Source: Winkia neuii (lineage in GTDB: Bacteria; Actinomycetota; Actinomycetes; Actinomycetales; Actinomycetaceae). Taken from it: 64,000 bases of DNA. The translations under genes were made by a program, and so were the position numbers. The stretch covers positions 868,001 to 932,000 of the forward strand of contig NZ_CP118946.1 in the NCBI RefSeq assembly GCF_029011175.1, in the 5' to 3' direction. Shown here one piece after another: positions 26,484 to 36,255 of this stretch. A model generated the notes under the pieces. The model did not search any database and was not told the DNA's origin. It was given only the letters and a program-made list of their open reading frames with translations. Position 1 is the stretch's first letter, and each line of letters opens with the position of its first letter.

Positions 26484-28006
26484 TGCAGGCATCTTCGACA
26501 CGTCTATCAGGCGGCTGGCTTATTAAGCTCCTGCTCATGGCAGCGGTCAATGCTTTCGGGCTGTACTGCCTGTTTGCATGTTGGATGGCGGGCTCGACGA
26601 TTGTGTTCGTCGCCGTCCTCATCTCCTTGATCATTATTGACGTAGTGTATTTTTCGAAGCGATTCTTACCCGGAAAATACTTGATTCCCGGAATGGTCTT
26701 TCTGCTGGTATTCCAGCTATTCGTCATGATCTATACCGGCTACATCGCCTTTACCAACTACGGCAGCGGGCATAATTCAACCAAAGAGGACGCCGTTGCT
26801 GCCATTACCGCGAAGTATGAGACGCGCGTGGGGCCGGTAGTACCCGCAAAGGTTGTGACATCGATATCGAAGACGGGCCTTGCAGTTGTCAAAGACGGCA
26901 AGGTGTACGTAGGCGAGGATGGCAAGGCGCTGGAACCAGCCCCCGGGGCCAAGGTCAAAGACGGCCAGATTGTCTCGGTGCCAGATTGGAAAGTCGCCGA
27001 TTTTGCAGATGTAGTAGACAACCAAATGCAAATAACGCAGATGCGACTGCCAGCTGCAGACGGTGCAGCTTGGCGCACTGAAGATGGCGAGCATGCCTAT
27101 CTATCGCGCTCCAGCATGAAATACGATGCTGGCAAACAGACTATGACCGACACGCAGACGGGCAAGGTTTACAAGGCCACCGATGACGGGGCTTTTACCG
27201 CCGCTGACGGCACGGCTCTTTCGCCGGGCTGGCGAGTAGCTGTTGGAGCCAATAATTTCAAACAAATGGTGTCAGGAACCGACATAGGGGTTCCCTTCTT
27301 CAAGTCATTGATATGGACGTTTGTCTTTGCGATCGTCTCTGTAGCCTCGACTTTCGCGTTCGGCCTACTGCTGGCACTCATCTTCAACGACAAACGAGTG
27401 CGCGGGCGGAAGATCTATCGATCCCTGTTCATCTTGCCCTACGCGTTCCCGGGCTTTTTAGCTGCGCTCGTCTGGAAGGGCATGCTGAATCAGAAGTTTG
27501 GCTTCATAAACACCGTTTTGCTGCAGGGAGCAGAGATTCCCTGGCTTTCAGACGGAACCCTGGCGAAGATAGCGATTCTAGGTGTAAACCTCTGGTTGGG
27601 TTTCCCCTACATGTTCTTGGTTTGCACCGGAGCATTGCAGGCGCTGCCTGACGACGTAATGGAGGCGGCAACTATTGATGGTGCCGGGTGGTGGCGCAAG
27701 CTGCGTTCTATTACCTTGCCTCTGGTACTGGTGGCAACCACCCCATTGTTGATCTCGTCTTTTGCCTTCAACTTCAACAACTTCGCCCTCATCTACATGC
27801 TTACCGGGGGAGGGCCCCAGTATCCGGGCAACCCGCTCGGGGTGGGCGAGACCGACATCCTCATCTCTTTCGTTTACACGATCGCCTTCGACTCGGGGGC
27901 AAAGAACTACGGCTTGGCTTCTGCCATGTCCCTAGTCATCTTCATAATTGTTGGACTGATCGCCTGGATCTCCTTTAGGCGCACCAAGACTTTGGAGGAA
28001 ATCTAA
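26480..28006 (+). CDS. malF: Maltose-type ABC transporter permease MalF
   Basis: This 508-residue permease has N-terminal helices, a large extracytoplasmic insert (about residues 90-255) and then the binding-protein-dependent permease domain with the EAATIDGAGWWRKLRSITLPL coupling motif. The insert contains two related GKVY...DG...L.PGW-type segments, as in other MalF proteins. The start codon pair ATGATG overlaps the malE stop by 4 nt. Confidence 0.9.
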   Translation: MMQASSTRLSGGWLIKLLLMAAVNAFGLYCLFACWMAGSTIVFVAVLISLIIIDVVYFSKRFLPGKYLIPGMVFLLVFQLFVMIYTGYIAFTNYGSGHNSTKEDAVAAITAKYETRVGPVVPAKVVTSISKTGLAVVKDGKVYVGEDGKALEPAPGAKVKDGQIVSVPDWKVADFADVVDNQMQITQMRLPAADGAAWRTEDGEHAYLSRSSMKYDAGKQTMTDTQTGKVYKATDDGAFTAADGTALSPGWRVAVGANNFKQMVSGTDIGVPFFKSLIWTFVFAIVSVASTFAFGLLLALIFNDKRVRGRKIYRSLFILPYAFPGFLAALVWKGMLNQKFGFINTVLLQGAEIPWLSDGTLAKIAILGVNLWLGFPYMFLVCTGALQALPDDVMEAATIDGAGWWRKLRSITLPLVLVATTPLLISSFAFNFNNFALIYMLTGGGPQYPGNPLGVGETDILISFVYTIAFDSGAKNYGLASAMSLVIFIIVGLIAWISFRRTKTLEEI

Positions 28007-28885
28007 ATGAGTACCACCCTCCCGTCCCGCCGCAAGAAGGGATTCGGCAACCGGATGAAGCAGGTTGGATGGAAGCATCTGCTGGCACTGGCGGTAATCG
28101 TTTACTGCTTGTTGCCGCTGCTATATGTGCTTTCCACCGCGCTGCAGGAAAATGCGACGCTTACCGGTTCTAATAACCTATTCGCGTCGTTCTCTCTGGC
28201 AAACTTCGCCGCATTAGGAAAAACAAAGTTTTGGACTTGGGCGCTCAACTCGCTGCTAGTTTCTGGGGTTACCGCTATCGGCGCGGTAATCATGGGTGCT
28301 TGCGCGGCATATGCGTTCTCTCGGTTCCGTTTCCGAGGGCGGCGGGCAACGCTCACATTCCTGCTACTGGTGCAGATGTTCCCACAGATGCTGGCTTTCG
28401 TTGCAATCTACCTGCTGCTATTGGCAATAGGCGAGGTATTTCCCTCTTTGGGGCTCAACTCGCTACTGACGCTGATCTGTGTGTATTTGGGCGGCGCCTT
28501 GGGCGGCAATACATTCTTGATGTACGGCTTTTTCAACACTATTCCGAAGTCTTTGGACGAGGCCGCGCGCATCGATGGAGCTTCTCATGCCCAGATCTTC
28601 TGGGGCATCATCATGCGGTTGGTAACCCCAGTTCTAGCAGTGGTGGGCTTGCTGTCGTTCGTCTCTACTTTTGGTGATTTCGTTATCGCACAGGTAGTAC
28701 TGCAAGACGAATCGAAACTAACTCTGGCTGTGGGGTTGTTCCAGTGGGCAGCTGACGAACGCAATGCGCCGTGGGGACAGTTCGCTGCAGGCGCTGTAGT
28801 GGCAGCGGTACCCGTGCTGCTATTGTTCCTGTTCCTACAAAGGTACATTGTCTCCGGACTGACCGCCGGCTCGGTAAAGGGGTAA
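28007..28885 (+). CDS. malG: Maltose-type ABC transporter permease MalG
   Basis: This 292-residue permease has six predicted helices and the EAARIDGASHAQIFWGIIMRLV coupling motif, which binds the ATPase. It starts directly after the malF stop. No ATPase gene is adjacent, so the system probably uses a shared MsmK/MalK-type ATPase encoded elsewhere. A weak hairpin (TACCC 28904-28908, GGGTA 28914-28918) follows the stop. Confidence 0.9.
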   Translation: MSTTLPSRRKKGFGNRMKQVGWKHLLALAVIVYCLLPLLYVLSTALQENATLTGSNNLFASFSLANFAALGKTKFWTWALNSLLVSGVTAIGAVIMGACAAYAFSRFRFRGRRATLTFLLLVQMFPQMLAFVAIYLLLLAIGEVFPSLGLNSLLTLICVYLGGALGGNTFLMYGFFNTIPKSLDEAARIDGASHAQIFWGIIMRLVTPVLAVVGLLSFVSTFGDFVIAQVVLQDESKLTLAVGLFQWAADERNAPWGQFAAGAVVAAVPVLLLFLFLQRYIVSGLTAGSVKG

Positions 28886-28973
28886 TACCGGTTTAGGCTG
28901 AGATACCCGTTGTGGGTAGACTGGTTTTCAGGTTCACGCACCAGCCAGGTGCGCCAACATTGAAGGAGTCAAC

Positions 28974-30356
28974 GTGGCATCTCGCCTAGATTCAGTAATC
29001 TCTTTAGCGAAACGACGCGGGTTCGTCTTCCCGTGCGGTGAAATATACGGCGGCACCCGCTCCGCCTGGGACTACGGTCCGCTCGGGGTAGAGCTAAAAG
29101 AAAACATCAAGAAGGCCTGGTGGGGCCGTATTGTTCGCGGCCGTGACGACGTTGCCGGCCTCGACTCCTCTGTAATCCTGCCGCGGCAGGTCTGGGAAGC
29201 TTCTGGGCATGTCAAGGCATTTACCGATCCGCTAATTGAATGCCAGGCTTGTCATAAGAGGCTCCGCGAAGATCAGCTCATCGAAGAATACGCCGAGAAG
29301 AAGGGCATCAGCGAAGACGAGGTAGACATTTCCGCCCTAGCTTGCCCGAACTGCGGCAACCGCGGCAAATGGACTGAGCCGAAAGCATTTTCGGGCCTAC
29401 TTAAGACTTACCTGGGCCCGGTCGACGACGAATCCGGCCTGCACTACCTACGCCCCGAAACGGCACAGGGGATCTTTGTAAACTTCGCGAATGTCATGTC
29501 TTCTGCCCGTAAGAAGCCCCCGTTCGGCATCGCCCAGATCGGAAAGTCCTTCCGAAACGAGATTACCCCCGGTAACTTCATCTTCCGCACCCGCGAATTC
29601 GAACAGATGGAACTGGAATTCTTTGTGGCCCCGGGAACTGACGAAGAATGGCACCAGTACTGGATCGACGAGCGCATGTCCTGGTACACCGACCTCGGCA
29701 TCTCTAAAGAGAACCTGCGCCTGTACGAGCACCCGAAGGAAAAGCTTTCTCACTACTCCAAGCGCACTGTAGATATCGAGTTCGCATTCGGATTCCAGAA
29801 CTCGAAGTGGGGCGAACTGGAAGGTATCGCAAACCGTACTGACTATGACCTGTCTACCCACGCGAAGGCTTCAGGTACGAAACTCGACTACTACGACCAG
29901 GCTAACAACGAGCGGTGGACACCGTACGTAATCGAGCCGTCAGCAGGACTGACCCGTTCTCTCATGGCATTCCTCGTTGAGGCTTACACCGAGGACGAAG
30001 CTCCTAACACTAAGGGCGGCGTAGATAAGCGCACCGTGCTGCGTCTTGACCCGCGCCTGGCTCCCGTCAAGGCAGCAGTTCTTCCGCTGTCTCGCAAGCC
30101 ACAGCTGGGGGAGCCTGCTCGCGCCCTCGCCAAGGAACTGCGCACCATTTGGAACGTGGACTTTGACGATGCAGGTGCCGTCGGACGCCGGTACCGCAGG
30201 CAGGACGAGATTGGTACGCCGTACTGCATCACCTACGATTTCGACTCGCTCGAAGATGGGCAGGTCACCGTGCGTGACCGTGACACCATGGCCCAAGACC
30301 GCATAGCGATCGACCAGGTGAAGAACTACCTGCTCGACAAAATCGGGATTTGCTAA
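28974..30356 (+). CDS. glyS: Glycine-tRNA ligase (single-chain, alpha2 type)
   Basis: This class II synthetase of 460 residues charges tRNA-Gly. The N-terminal motif [25 protein letters not shown], a zinc-type Cys pair region (CQAC...CPNC, about residues 91-125), [12 protein letters not shown], and the motif 2 region [25 protein letters not shown] are all clear. The GTG start follows GAAGGAG. The stop overlaps dusB by 7 nt. Confidence 0.95.
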   Translation: MASRLDSVISLAKRRGFVFPCGEIYGGTRSAWDYGPLGVELKENIKKAWWGRIVRGRDDVAGLDSSVILPRQVWEASGHVKAFTDPLIECQACHKRLREDQLIEEYAEKKGISEDEVDISALACPNCGNRGKWTEPKAFSGLLKTYLGPVDDESGLHYLRPETAQGIFVNFANVMSSARKKPPFGIAQIGKSFRNEITPGNFIFRTREFEQMELEFFVAPGTDEEWHQYWIDERMSWYTDLGISKENLRLYEHPKEKLSHYSKRTVDIEFAFGFQNSKWGELEGIANRTDYDLSTHAKASGTKLDYYDQANNERWTPYVIEPSAGLTRSLMAFLVEAYTEDEAPNTKGGVDKRTVLRLDPRLAPVKAAVLPLSRKPQLGEPARALAKELRTIWNVDFDDAGAVGRRYRRQDEIGTPYCITYDFDSLEDGQVTVRDRDTMAQDRIAIDQVKNYLLDKIGIC

Positions 30357-31558
30357 GTTCAGTTAGGATCGGTCCGCTCGCCCTCGGGGTACCAATGATG
30401 TTGGCCCCGATGGCGGGCGTTACCGACGTGCCGTTTCGGCGACTGTGCCGTAATTTCGCGGAGGAAGCTCTGCATGACATGGGGCAGGATCTGACTGCCC
30501 GGCCGGGCTGGGCCCCAGCTGGGCTATATGTCACCGAAATGATTACTGCTCGAGCGCTGGTCGAGGGAAACTCCCGTACCTTGGACATGATCACCCCTGA
30601 TCCCACCGATCCGGTCAGGTCAGTCCAGTTTTATGGGGTGGACCCTGTCACCACCGCGGCTGCTGCCGCGCGCGCAGTGGCAATGGGGGCGGCTGAGCAT
30701 ATTGATCTGAACTTTGGTTGCCCGGTACCTAAGGTTACTCGGAAGGGCGGCGGGAGTGCCCTCCCGTGGAAGCTAGGTCTACTGCAGGATATTCTGCAGC
30801 GCACTCGTAAGGCTTTAGATAAAGAGGCGGGGCCGGATAGGATCCCCCTAACCGTAAAGATGCGCACCGGGATAGATGCCGACCACCAGACCATCTTTGA
30901 TGCTGCAAAGATAGCCCAAGATGCCGGCTGTGCCTCGGTAACACTACATGCACGATCTACCGCTGAATACTATTCGGGCAGTGCCCACTGGGACATGATC
31001 GCTAAGCTAAAGAGCGCGATGGACATACCCGTGTTCGGCAATGGCGACGTTTTCAGCGGTGACGATGCTCTGCAGATGATGACTCAAACTGGCTGCGACG
31101 GCGTCGTAGTCGGGCGGGGAGCCCAGGGCCGACCGTGGATATTCGCCGATATCGCCTATTGTCTTTCCGGAAGCAAAAAACGGCTAGCTCCTTCCCTGGA
31201 ACAGGTAGCGCAGACTCTGCTAAAGCATGCGCAGCTAATGGTGGAATGGAATCACAACGAAGACCGAGCAATGCGCGAGATGCGGAAGCATGTTGGATGG
31301 TATTTGCGCGGTTTTGCTGTTGGTGGGGAAGAACGTCGCAAGCTCAATCTCGTGGGAAGCGTAGCCGAACTGGAGGACCTTCTTGGCGAACTAGATCTGG
31401 ATCAGCCGTACCCAGCTGCTGCGAAGGGCGCCAGGGGCAGGAAAGGTAGGCCTAGGCAGCCCCATCTGCCGGAAGGGTGGCTCTCGTCCAGGGAATTGTC
31501 TGCCGGGCAGCTCGAAATGGTGGCTGCTGCCGAGGCACGGGTGGCCGACGGGGGCTAA
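30350..31558 (+). CDS. dusB: tRNA-dihydrouridine synthase (DusB type)
   Basis: This FMN-dependent enzyme reduces uridines in tRNA. Motifs are [18 protein letters not shown] near the start, [19 protein letters not shown] with the catalytic Cys (about residue 124), VKMRTG and [11 protein letters not shown]. The 402 residues include a basic C-terminal tail ([13 protein letters not shown]). The TTG start overlaps the glyS stop and has no strong Shine-Dalgarno sequence, which suggests coupling. It converges on the next gene, overlapping by 4 nt. Confidence 0.94.
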   Translation: MLSSVRIGPLALGVPMMLAPMAGVTDVPFRRLCRNFAEEALHDMGQDLTARPGWAPAGLYVTEMITARALVEGNSRTLDMITPDPTDPVRSVQFYGVDPVTTAAAAARAVAMGAAEHIDLNFGCPVPKVTRKGGGSALPWKLGLLQDILQRTRKALDKEAGPDRIPLTVKMRTGIDADHQTIFDAAKIAQDAGCASVTLHARSTAEYYSGSAHWDMIAKLKSAMDIPVFGNGDVFSGDDALQMMTQTGCDGVVVGRGAQGRPWIFADIAYCLSGSKKRLAPSLEQVAQTLLKHAQLMVEWNHNEDRAMREMRKHVGWYLRGFAVGGEERRKLNLVGSVAELEDLLGELDLDQPYPAAAKGARGRKGRPRQPHLPEGWLSSRELSAGQLEMVAAAEARVADGG

Positions 31559-32805
31559 GCCTTCATCGGGCTGAACCAGGCGCAGGTACCCGGATCAATT
31601 GAAGGAATGGCTTCTACGCCCGAGGGCGAAGAAACGTGTACTCGCTTCATTGATTGAGGAATGTATTGCGTGGTATTAGACGTGTTGAAGACCGTAATTA
31701 GCGATCCTGAGGTACCAACCAGTACCTGATTGCGCGGGTATGCCTCCGCCTCTACCCAGGACCAGGATGATTCCCCAAGTCCATACTTTGCGCGCAAAGA
31801 GGTAGCCTGCACCATCGTCGAATATGCGGACGAGGAATCGGCTGCTTGCCTGGCGCATTCGGCTGTAGTTGCGGCAATGAGCTCTGTCGAATGCTCGCCC
31901 TCTTCGGGGGCAAAACCCGGGGTAATTAGCTCCGGCTTCGCCGTTTCTTCCCCCGAGCGTAAATAAACGCATCCGGGCAGGGCTAGCACTAAAGAAGTGA
32001 CGGCGCGTATGCGCTCCGAGATCTTTTCGTGTTCTGGCTTATACCAAGCTAAGTCGTCGAATACTCCAAGTTTCCACCGTTCTGTCGATGGTGGGGTGGT
32101 AGACCACGCTAAACCTGAGCCGGATGTATTGTGCTCGCGGATAGTTGTGACGATTGTCGATAAGAAGTCGATGGCCTCGAACTCAACTCGGATGAGGCCG
32201 TCGTCGCGGACCTGGTCGAGGTAGTCGGCAGTCAGAAGGCCCTGTAGGCCTTCCTGCGTGTTCGTGGTGGCACTGGCTGCAAGCAGACCGTCCTCAGGAA
32301 TGTAGATGCCTACCTCCGAGCGGGCATTTTGCATGTATTCGCTATACCAGCTAAAGAGCTCGGGAGCGGAGGAATCGTTAGCTAGCATCCCAAGATCGAT
32401 GCCGTCTGCTCCGGACTCTAGGGCTGCAGCTAGATGCCTTACAGGGTCGGGAGCCTCGTATCCGAGGGCGCAGGCGGGATTGTCGGGCGCAACCGGTTCA
32501 TGGGTGTGAATGTTGCCCGAAACGCGCACTACCACCTTCAACTTCGCCCTGTGTGCTGCCGCAATGAAGTCCTTTACACAGGGGTCCTTGTCTATCCTCA
32601 CGAAAGATGGACGAATCTCGACAGCATCAACCCCTAATTTGGCTACCCAGGGGAGATGCTCAATTGCAGCGCGGACACCTGCTGCATTGCAGAATCCACG
32701 GAAGTCGTAGATGAGTCCGTTGCGCCACCACGGCTGCCTTCCCCGGGTAGGGGGATGGATGCGGTGGGTACAAACTGTACCCGGCAATGAAAACGGAATA
32801 CTCAC
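31555..32805 (-). CDS. GH13 (alpha-amylase superfamily) protein lacking catalytic residues
   Basis: The order of segments is that of GH13 barrels: WWRNGLIYDF, LPWVAKLGVDAVEIRPSF, FIAAAHRAKLKVVVRVSGN, SGADGIDLGML, GIYIPEDG and ALPGCVYLRSGEE. The catalytic regions are degenerate. The nucleophile motif GFRxD reads GIDLG, the region I Asp is Arg, and the NHD of region IV is WSTTPP. The protein is therefore probably not an active glycosidase of the normal mechanism. GTG 32805 is chosen as start because the frame beyond it would run into the divergent dgt promoter. A role with the malEFG sugar system is possible but unproven. Confidence 0.72.
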   Translation of the reverse strand: MSIPFSLPGTVCTHRIHPPTRGRQPWWRNGLIYDFRGFCNAAGVRAAIEHLPWVAKLGVDAVEIRPSFVRIDKDPCVKDFIAAAHRAKLKVVVRVSGNIHTHEPVAPDNPACALGYEAPDPVRHLAAALESGADGIDLGMLANDSSAPELFSWYSEYMQNARSEVGIYIPEDGLLAASATTNTQEGLQGLLTADYLDQVRDDGLIRVEFEAIDFLSTIVTTIREHNTSGSGLAWSTTPPSTERWKLGVFDDLAWYKPEHEKISERIRAVTSLVLALPGCVYLRSGEETAKPELITPGFAPEEGEHSTELIAATTAECARQAADSSSAYSTMVQATSLRAKYGLGESSWSWVEAEAYPRNQVLVGTSGSLITVFNTSNTTQYIPQSMKRVHVSSPSGVEAIPSIDPGTCAWFSPMKA

Positions 32806-32901
32806 CTTACTATTGTGACCCGACGCACCAGAAAAAGAAACCGGACTCTCCCATGAGCGGACAAATAGGCCTGGCAGAACTGAAAAAATGACTTCAGCCG
32901 A

Positions 32902-32907
32902 TACACT
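32902..32907 (+). promoter_or_regulatory. -10 element of a probable leaderless promoter for dgt
   Basis: TACACT is followed by exactly 6 nt (GACCTC) and the GTG start at 32914. No Shine-Dalgarno sequence precedes the start. A weak -35 (CTGAAA, 32880-32885) lies 16 bp upstream. Confidence 0.6.
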
Positions 32908-32913
32908 GACCTC

Positions 32914-34206
32914 GTGAAGGACGAATACGAGGCAGCTACTTTCCCACCCGCTTTTACCGCTTACAGCCAAGATGATCGCCTACGGTACGTACCAGAGGCC
33001 CCTAAATCCCAGCGCAGAACCGAATTCGAACGGGACCGAGCGCGCATCCTGCACTCTTCCGCGCTCCGCCGCCTCTCTGCCAAAACGCAGGTAATGGGGC
33101 CGGTTAATTCGGACTTTGCTCGCAACCGTCTGACACATTCTTTGGAAGTAGCCCAGGTGGGCCGAACCCTCGGCAGAGAACTGGGGTGCGACCCTGACAT
33201 TGTCGATGCTGCCTGCTTGTCTCATGACATAGGGCACCCACCCTTTGGGCACAATGGGGAACGCGCTCTCGATCAGGTTGCCACTGAATGCGGCGGATTT
33301 GAGGGCAATGCGCAAACATTTCGCATTCTGACCCGGCTCGAGCCGAAGGTAGCCGATAGTGAGGGAAACCCGGCAGGAGTAAATCTGACTCGCGCCTGCC
33401 TTGACGCAGTGCTGAAGTATCCGTGGCTGAAAGGCCAGGGGACTAACCAAGAAAAATCCCTGCGTAAGTACTGCGTCTATCAGGATGATGCGCACTACTT
33501 CGCCTGGGCTCGAGAGGGCGCGCCAGAGGGACGCCGGTGTATAGAAGCCCAGATCATGGATCTATCGGACGACATTGCCTACTCTGTTCACGACGTTGAG
33601 GACGCGATCGCAATGGGCAAGGCTAAGCTTCCGGAACTGGCATGCGAACAGGTGCAGGAAAAAATATTCGACTGCACTCGGCAGTGGTACGGAGACAAGA
33701 TCCAGGTTGATGAGCTAGCCGATGCCCTCGACAGGCTGATGAGGACCGACTTCTGGCTGCGGGAATTCGACTGGACATACAGCGCAGAGGCAGCTTTGAA
33801 GGATCTTACCTCGGAACTTATCGGGCGTTTTTGCGGGGCAGCCCACGACGCAACCAGGTTGGCAGCAGGAGATGGGCCCCTAACCCGCTATGACACGGAT
33901 CTGGTGATCCCTGAACAAACCTTGGCTGAGATTCTGGTGCTGAAAGGAATTGCGGTCTACTACGTAATGGCTCCTCGCGAAATGGAACCGGTATACCTTG
34001 ACCAGCGCACAACACTCTTTGATCTGGTCGATGCGCTTTACGAGGGCGGTCCTGAGCTTCTTGAGGTACCCTTCGCTAACTCTTGGCGCGCTTGCAATAC
34101 CGATGCAGAAAAACTGCGAGTGGTAATAGATCAGGTAGCTTCTTTGACAGACATATCTGCTTACCAATGGCATGGTCGCATCTGCGGAATGCTCTCTGGT
34201 ATCTAA
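32914..34206 (+). CDS. dgt: Deoxyguanosinetriphosphate triphosphohydrolase-like protein
   Basis: This 430-residue HD-domain dNTPase releases triphosphate from dGTP-like substrates. The HD metal residues lie in RLTHSLEVAQ and LSHDIGHPPFGHNGE, and MDLSDDIAYSVHDVEDA supplies the later Asp. The segment RDRARILHSSALRRLSAKTQV is typical of bacterial type-2 dGTPases. The gene precedes dnaG, as in most actinobacteria. Confidence 0.94.
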   Translation: MKDEYEAATFPPAFTAYSQDDRLRYVPEAPKSQRRTEFERDRARILHSSALRRLSAKTQVMGPVNSDFARNRLTHSLEVAQVGRTLGRELGCDPDIVDAACLSHDIGHPPFGHNGERALDQVATECGGFEGNAQTFRILTRLEPKVADSEGNPAGVNLTRACLDAVLKYPWLKGQGTNQEKSLRKYCVYQDDAHYFAWAREGAPEGRRCIEAQIMDLSDDIAYSVHDVEDAIAMGKAKLPELACEQVQEKIFDCTRQWYGDKIQVDELADALDRLMRTDFWLREFDWTYSAEAALKDLTSELIGRFCGAAHDATRLAAGDGPLTRYDTDLVIPEQTLAEILVLKGIAVYYVMAPREMEPVYLDQRTTLFDLVDALYEGGPELLEVPFANSWRACNTDAEKLRVVIDQVASLTDISAYQWHGRICGMLSGI

Positions 34207-34236
34207 TGCCTGTGTCATCTAAGAGCCGAAACACCG

Positions 34237-34242
34237 TAGACT
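34237..34242 (+). promoter_or_regulatory. -10 element of a probable leaderless promoter for dnaG
   Basis: TAGACT is followed by 7 nt and the GTG start at 34250. There is no Shine-Dalgarno sequence. This repeats the arrangement before dgt 1.3 kb upstream. The -35 is weak. Confidence 0.55.
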
Positions 34243-34249
34243 GAGACTC

Positions 34250-36187
34250 GTGGCAGGATTAATCAAACGTGAGGATATAGATGCGGTGCGCGAGGCCACC
34301 CGCATCGACGAGGTCGTCTCCGACCATGTAACTTTACGCCCCGCCGGAATTGACTCAATGAAGGGACTCTGTCCGTTCCACGACGAACGTACCCCTTCCT
34401 TCCACGTTCGCCCTCAGATGGGTCTGTGGCACTGTTTCGGATGTGGCGAGGGCGGTGACGTAATCTCGTTTGTTCAGAACATCAACCACATTTCTTTTAC
34501 CGAGGCCGTCGAATACCTAGCCGCAAAAGCAGGCATAACTCTCCATTACGAGGACGGCGCCTCAGGGCCTTCGCGCGAAGAAACGTCGATGCGCTCGCGG
34601 ATATTGGACGCCAACCGGGTGGCTGAAGAATTCTTCGTCTCTCAGCTTTCTACGAAGCAGGCTAGGGTCGGACGCAATTTTTTGGCATCGCGTGGCTTCG
34701 GTCCAGAGGTGGCTGCCCATTTTGGGGTGGGCTATGCCCCCGCCTCTTGGGATGAGCTACTTCGAGTGCTCCGCTCGAATGGGTTTACAGAAGCCCAGAT
34801 TCAAGCATCGGGACTTGCTTCGCAAGGCTCGCGCGGGCTCTATGACCGGTTTCGTGGCCGCTTGATCTGGCCTATTCGGGATTTGACCGGGGCCACGGTG
34901 GGCTTTGGGGCACGTCGTCTAGGGGACGACGACAAGGGGCCGAAGTACCTGAACACTCCTGAAACGGCGGTCTACAAGAAATCTCAGGTTCTCTACGGCA
35001 TCGATCTTGCAAAAAAGCAGATTGCTGCTTCGCGCAAGTTGGTTGTGGTTGAGGGGTACACGGATGTGATGGCCGCGCACTTGGCGGGTGTAGAGCAGGC
35101 AGTAGCAACTTGCGGTACGGCTTTTGGGTCTGAGCATGTGCGTATCGCGCGTCGCCTTATAGGCGACTCGGCTGATCCGGCTGCAGGAGTGATTCTTTCT
35201 TCGGGGAAGGCTCGCGGCGGGGAAGTGGTCTTTACCTTCGATGGGGATGCTGCTGGGCAGAAGGCCGCGTTGCGCGCATTCCGCGAAGATCAGAACTTTG
35301 CCTCGCAAACGTTCGTTGCCGTCGAGCCGAATGGGCTAGATCCATGTGATTTGAGGATGGCCAAGGGCGACCAAGCAGTTAGGGCCCTAGTGGAGTCGCG
35401 CGAACCGCTGTTTGCCTTTGTGATCCGGTCGGTACTTGCCTCGTTGGATTTGAATACGGCAGAGGGGCGGGTAGCCGGGTTGCGGGCTGCGGCCCCCGTT
35501 GTTTCCCAGATAAAGGATCGGGCTCTAAGACGGGAGTATGCGCGTGAGCTATCTGGCTGGCTAGGAATGGACTCGGCGGAAGTAATGCAGGCTGTGAGGC
35601 ATTCGTCGTCTTATCGCCCCGCGAATCGTCCGGGAGTGCAGATGGCTGGTGCTGGTAGGCCGGCGGCGCCACCGGCAGTGCCTCCTGCTGACCCGGTTAC
35701 CAGGCTAGAAAGGCAGTGCCTGGAGGTTGTATTGCAACGACCTGCGGATGCTATTGGCGCCGGCTTCGACCAATTGGATGGAGAGGCTTTTTTGGCTCCT
35801 TCTCACAAGGCGATTCACGATGCCATCCGGGCCGCTGGAGGGCTGGCGGCCTTTGCCAAGGCTTCATCTCTCACCCCACCTTCTGATGAGGCGGGACAGC
35901 GGGCAGCGCAAACTAAATGGCTCGAATCCGTTCTTGAAGAGGGCGGGGAATTCATAGCCCCGCTAGTGCGGCAGTTAGCAGTAACTCCGCTAGCGCAAGA
36001 TGATCCGGGCAGAATGCGTTCCTACGTGCAGGGGATCGTAAAAGCACTCGTTGGCATGTCGCTGACCCGTAGCGCTGGAGTGCTTCGATCTCAGCTCGGA
36101 AGACTGAAACCGAATGATCCTAGCTATTCTGAGGTATTCAGTCAGCTTATGGAAATCGAGAAGAAAAAGAGAGCTTTGCGCTCGTAG
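34250..36187 (+). CDS. dnaG: DNA primase
   Basis: This 645-residue primase makes RNA primers at the replication fork. The CHC2 zinc domain has C41, H44, C62 and C65. The catalytic core includes GFGARRL, the TOPRIM segment VVVEGYTDVMAAH and FDGDAAGQKA. A Pro/Ala-rich linker (about residues 463-480) precedes the helicase-binding C-terminal domain. An insertion of about 25 residues (GDSADPAAGVILSSGKARGG) separates TOPRIM motifs. Confidence 0.95.
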   Translation: MAGLIKREDIDAVREATRIDEVVSDHVTLRPAGIDSMKGLCPFHDERTPSFHVRPQMGLWHCFGCGEGGDVISFVQNINHISFTEAVEYLAAKAGITLHYEDGASGPSREETSMRSRILDANRVAEEFFVSQLSTKQARVGRNFLASRGFGPEVAAHFGVGYAPASWDELLRVLRSNGFTEAQIQASGLASQGSRGLYDRFRGRLIWPIRDLTGATVGFGARRLGDDDKGPKYLNTPETAVYKKSQVLYGIDLAKKQIAASRKLVVVEGYTDVMAAHLAGVEQAVATCGTAFGSEHVRIARRLIGDSADPAAGVILSSGKARGGEVVFTFDGDAAGQKAALRAFREDQNFASQTFVAVEPNGLDPCDLRMAKGDQAVRALVESREPLFAFVIRSVLASLDLNTAEGRVAGLRAAAPVVSQIKDRALRREYARELSGWLGMDSAEVMQAVRHSSSYRPANRPGVQMAGAGRPAAPPAVPPADPVTRLERQCLEVVLQRPADAIGAGFDQLDGEAFLAPSHKAIHDAIRAAGGLAAFAKASSLTPPSDEAGQRAAQTKWLESVLEEGGEFIAPLVRQLAVTPLAQDDPGRMRSYVQGIVKALVGMSLTRSAGVLRSQLGRLKPNDPSYSEVFSQLMEIEKKKRALRS

Positions 36188-36255
36188 AGGCATTATAAAT
36201 GCCCTCCGTAGGGATGCCAGCTAAGATGAACGCATAAAACTTTTGAAAGGACACC

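Noticed and set aside
28897-28908. GCTGAGATACCC after malG, similar to part of a TPP riboswitch
   Set aside because: The second conserved half (the CCTGATC and TAATGCCAGCG-like segments) is missing downstream, and the next gene, glyS, has no link to thiamine.
32806-32970. Longer GH13-like protein starting at 32970
   Set aside because: The extra 55 residues have no family sequence and would cover the dgt promoter and its first codons on the opposite strand.
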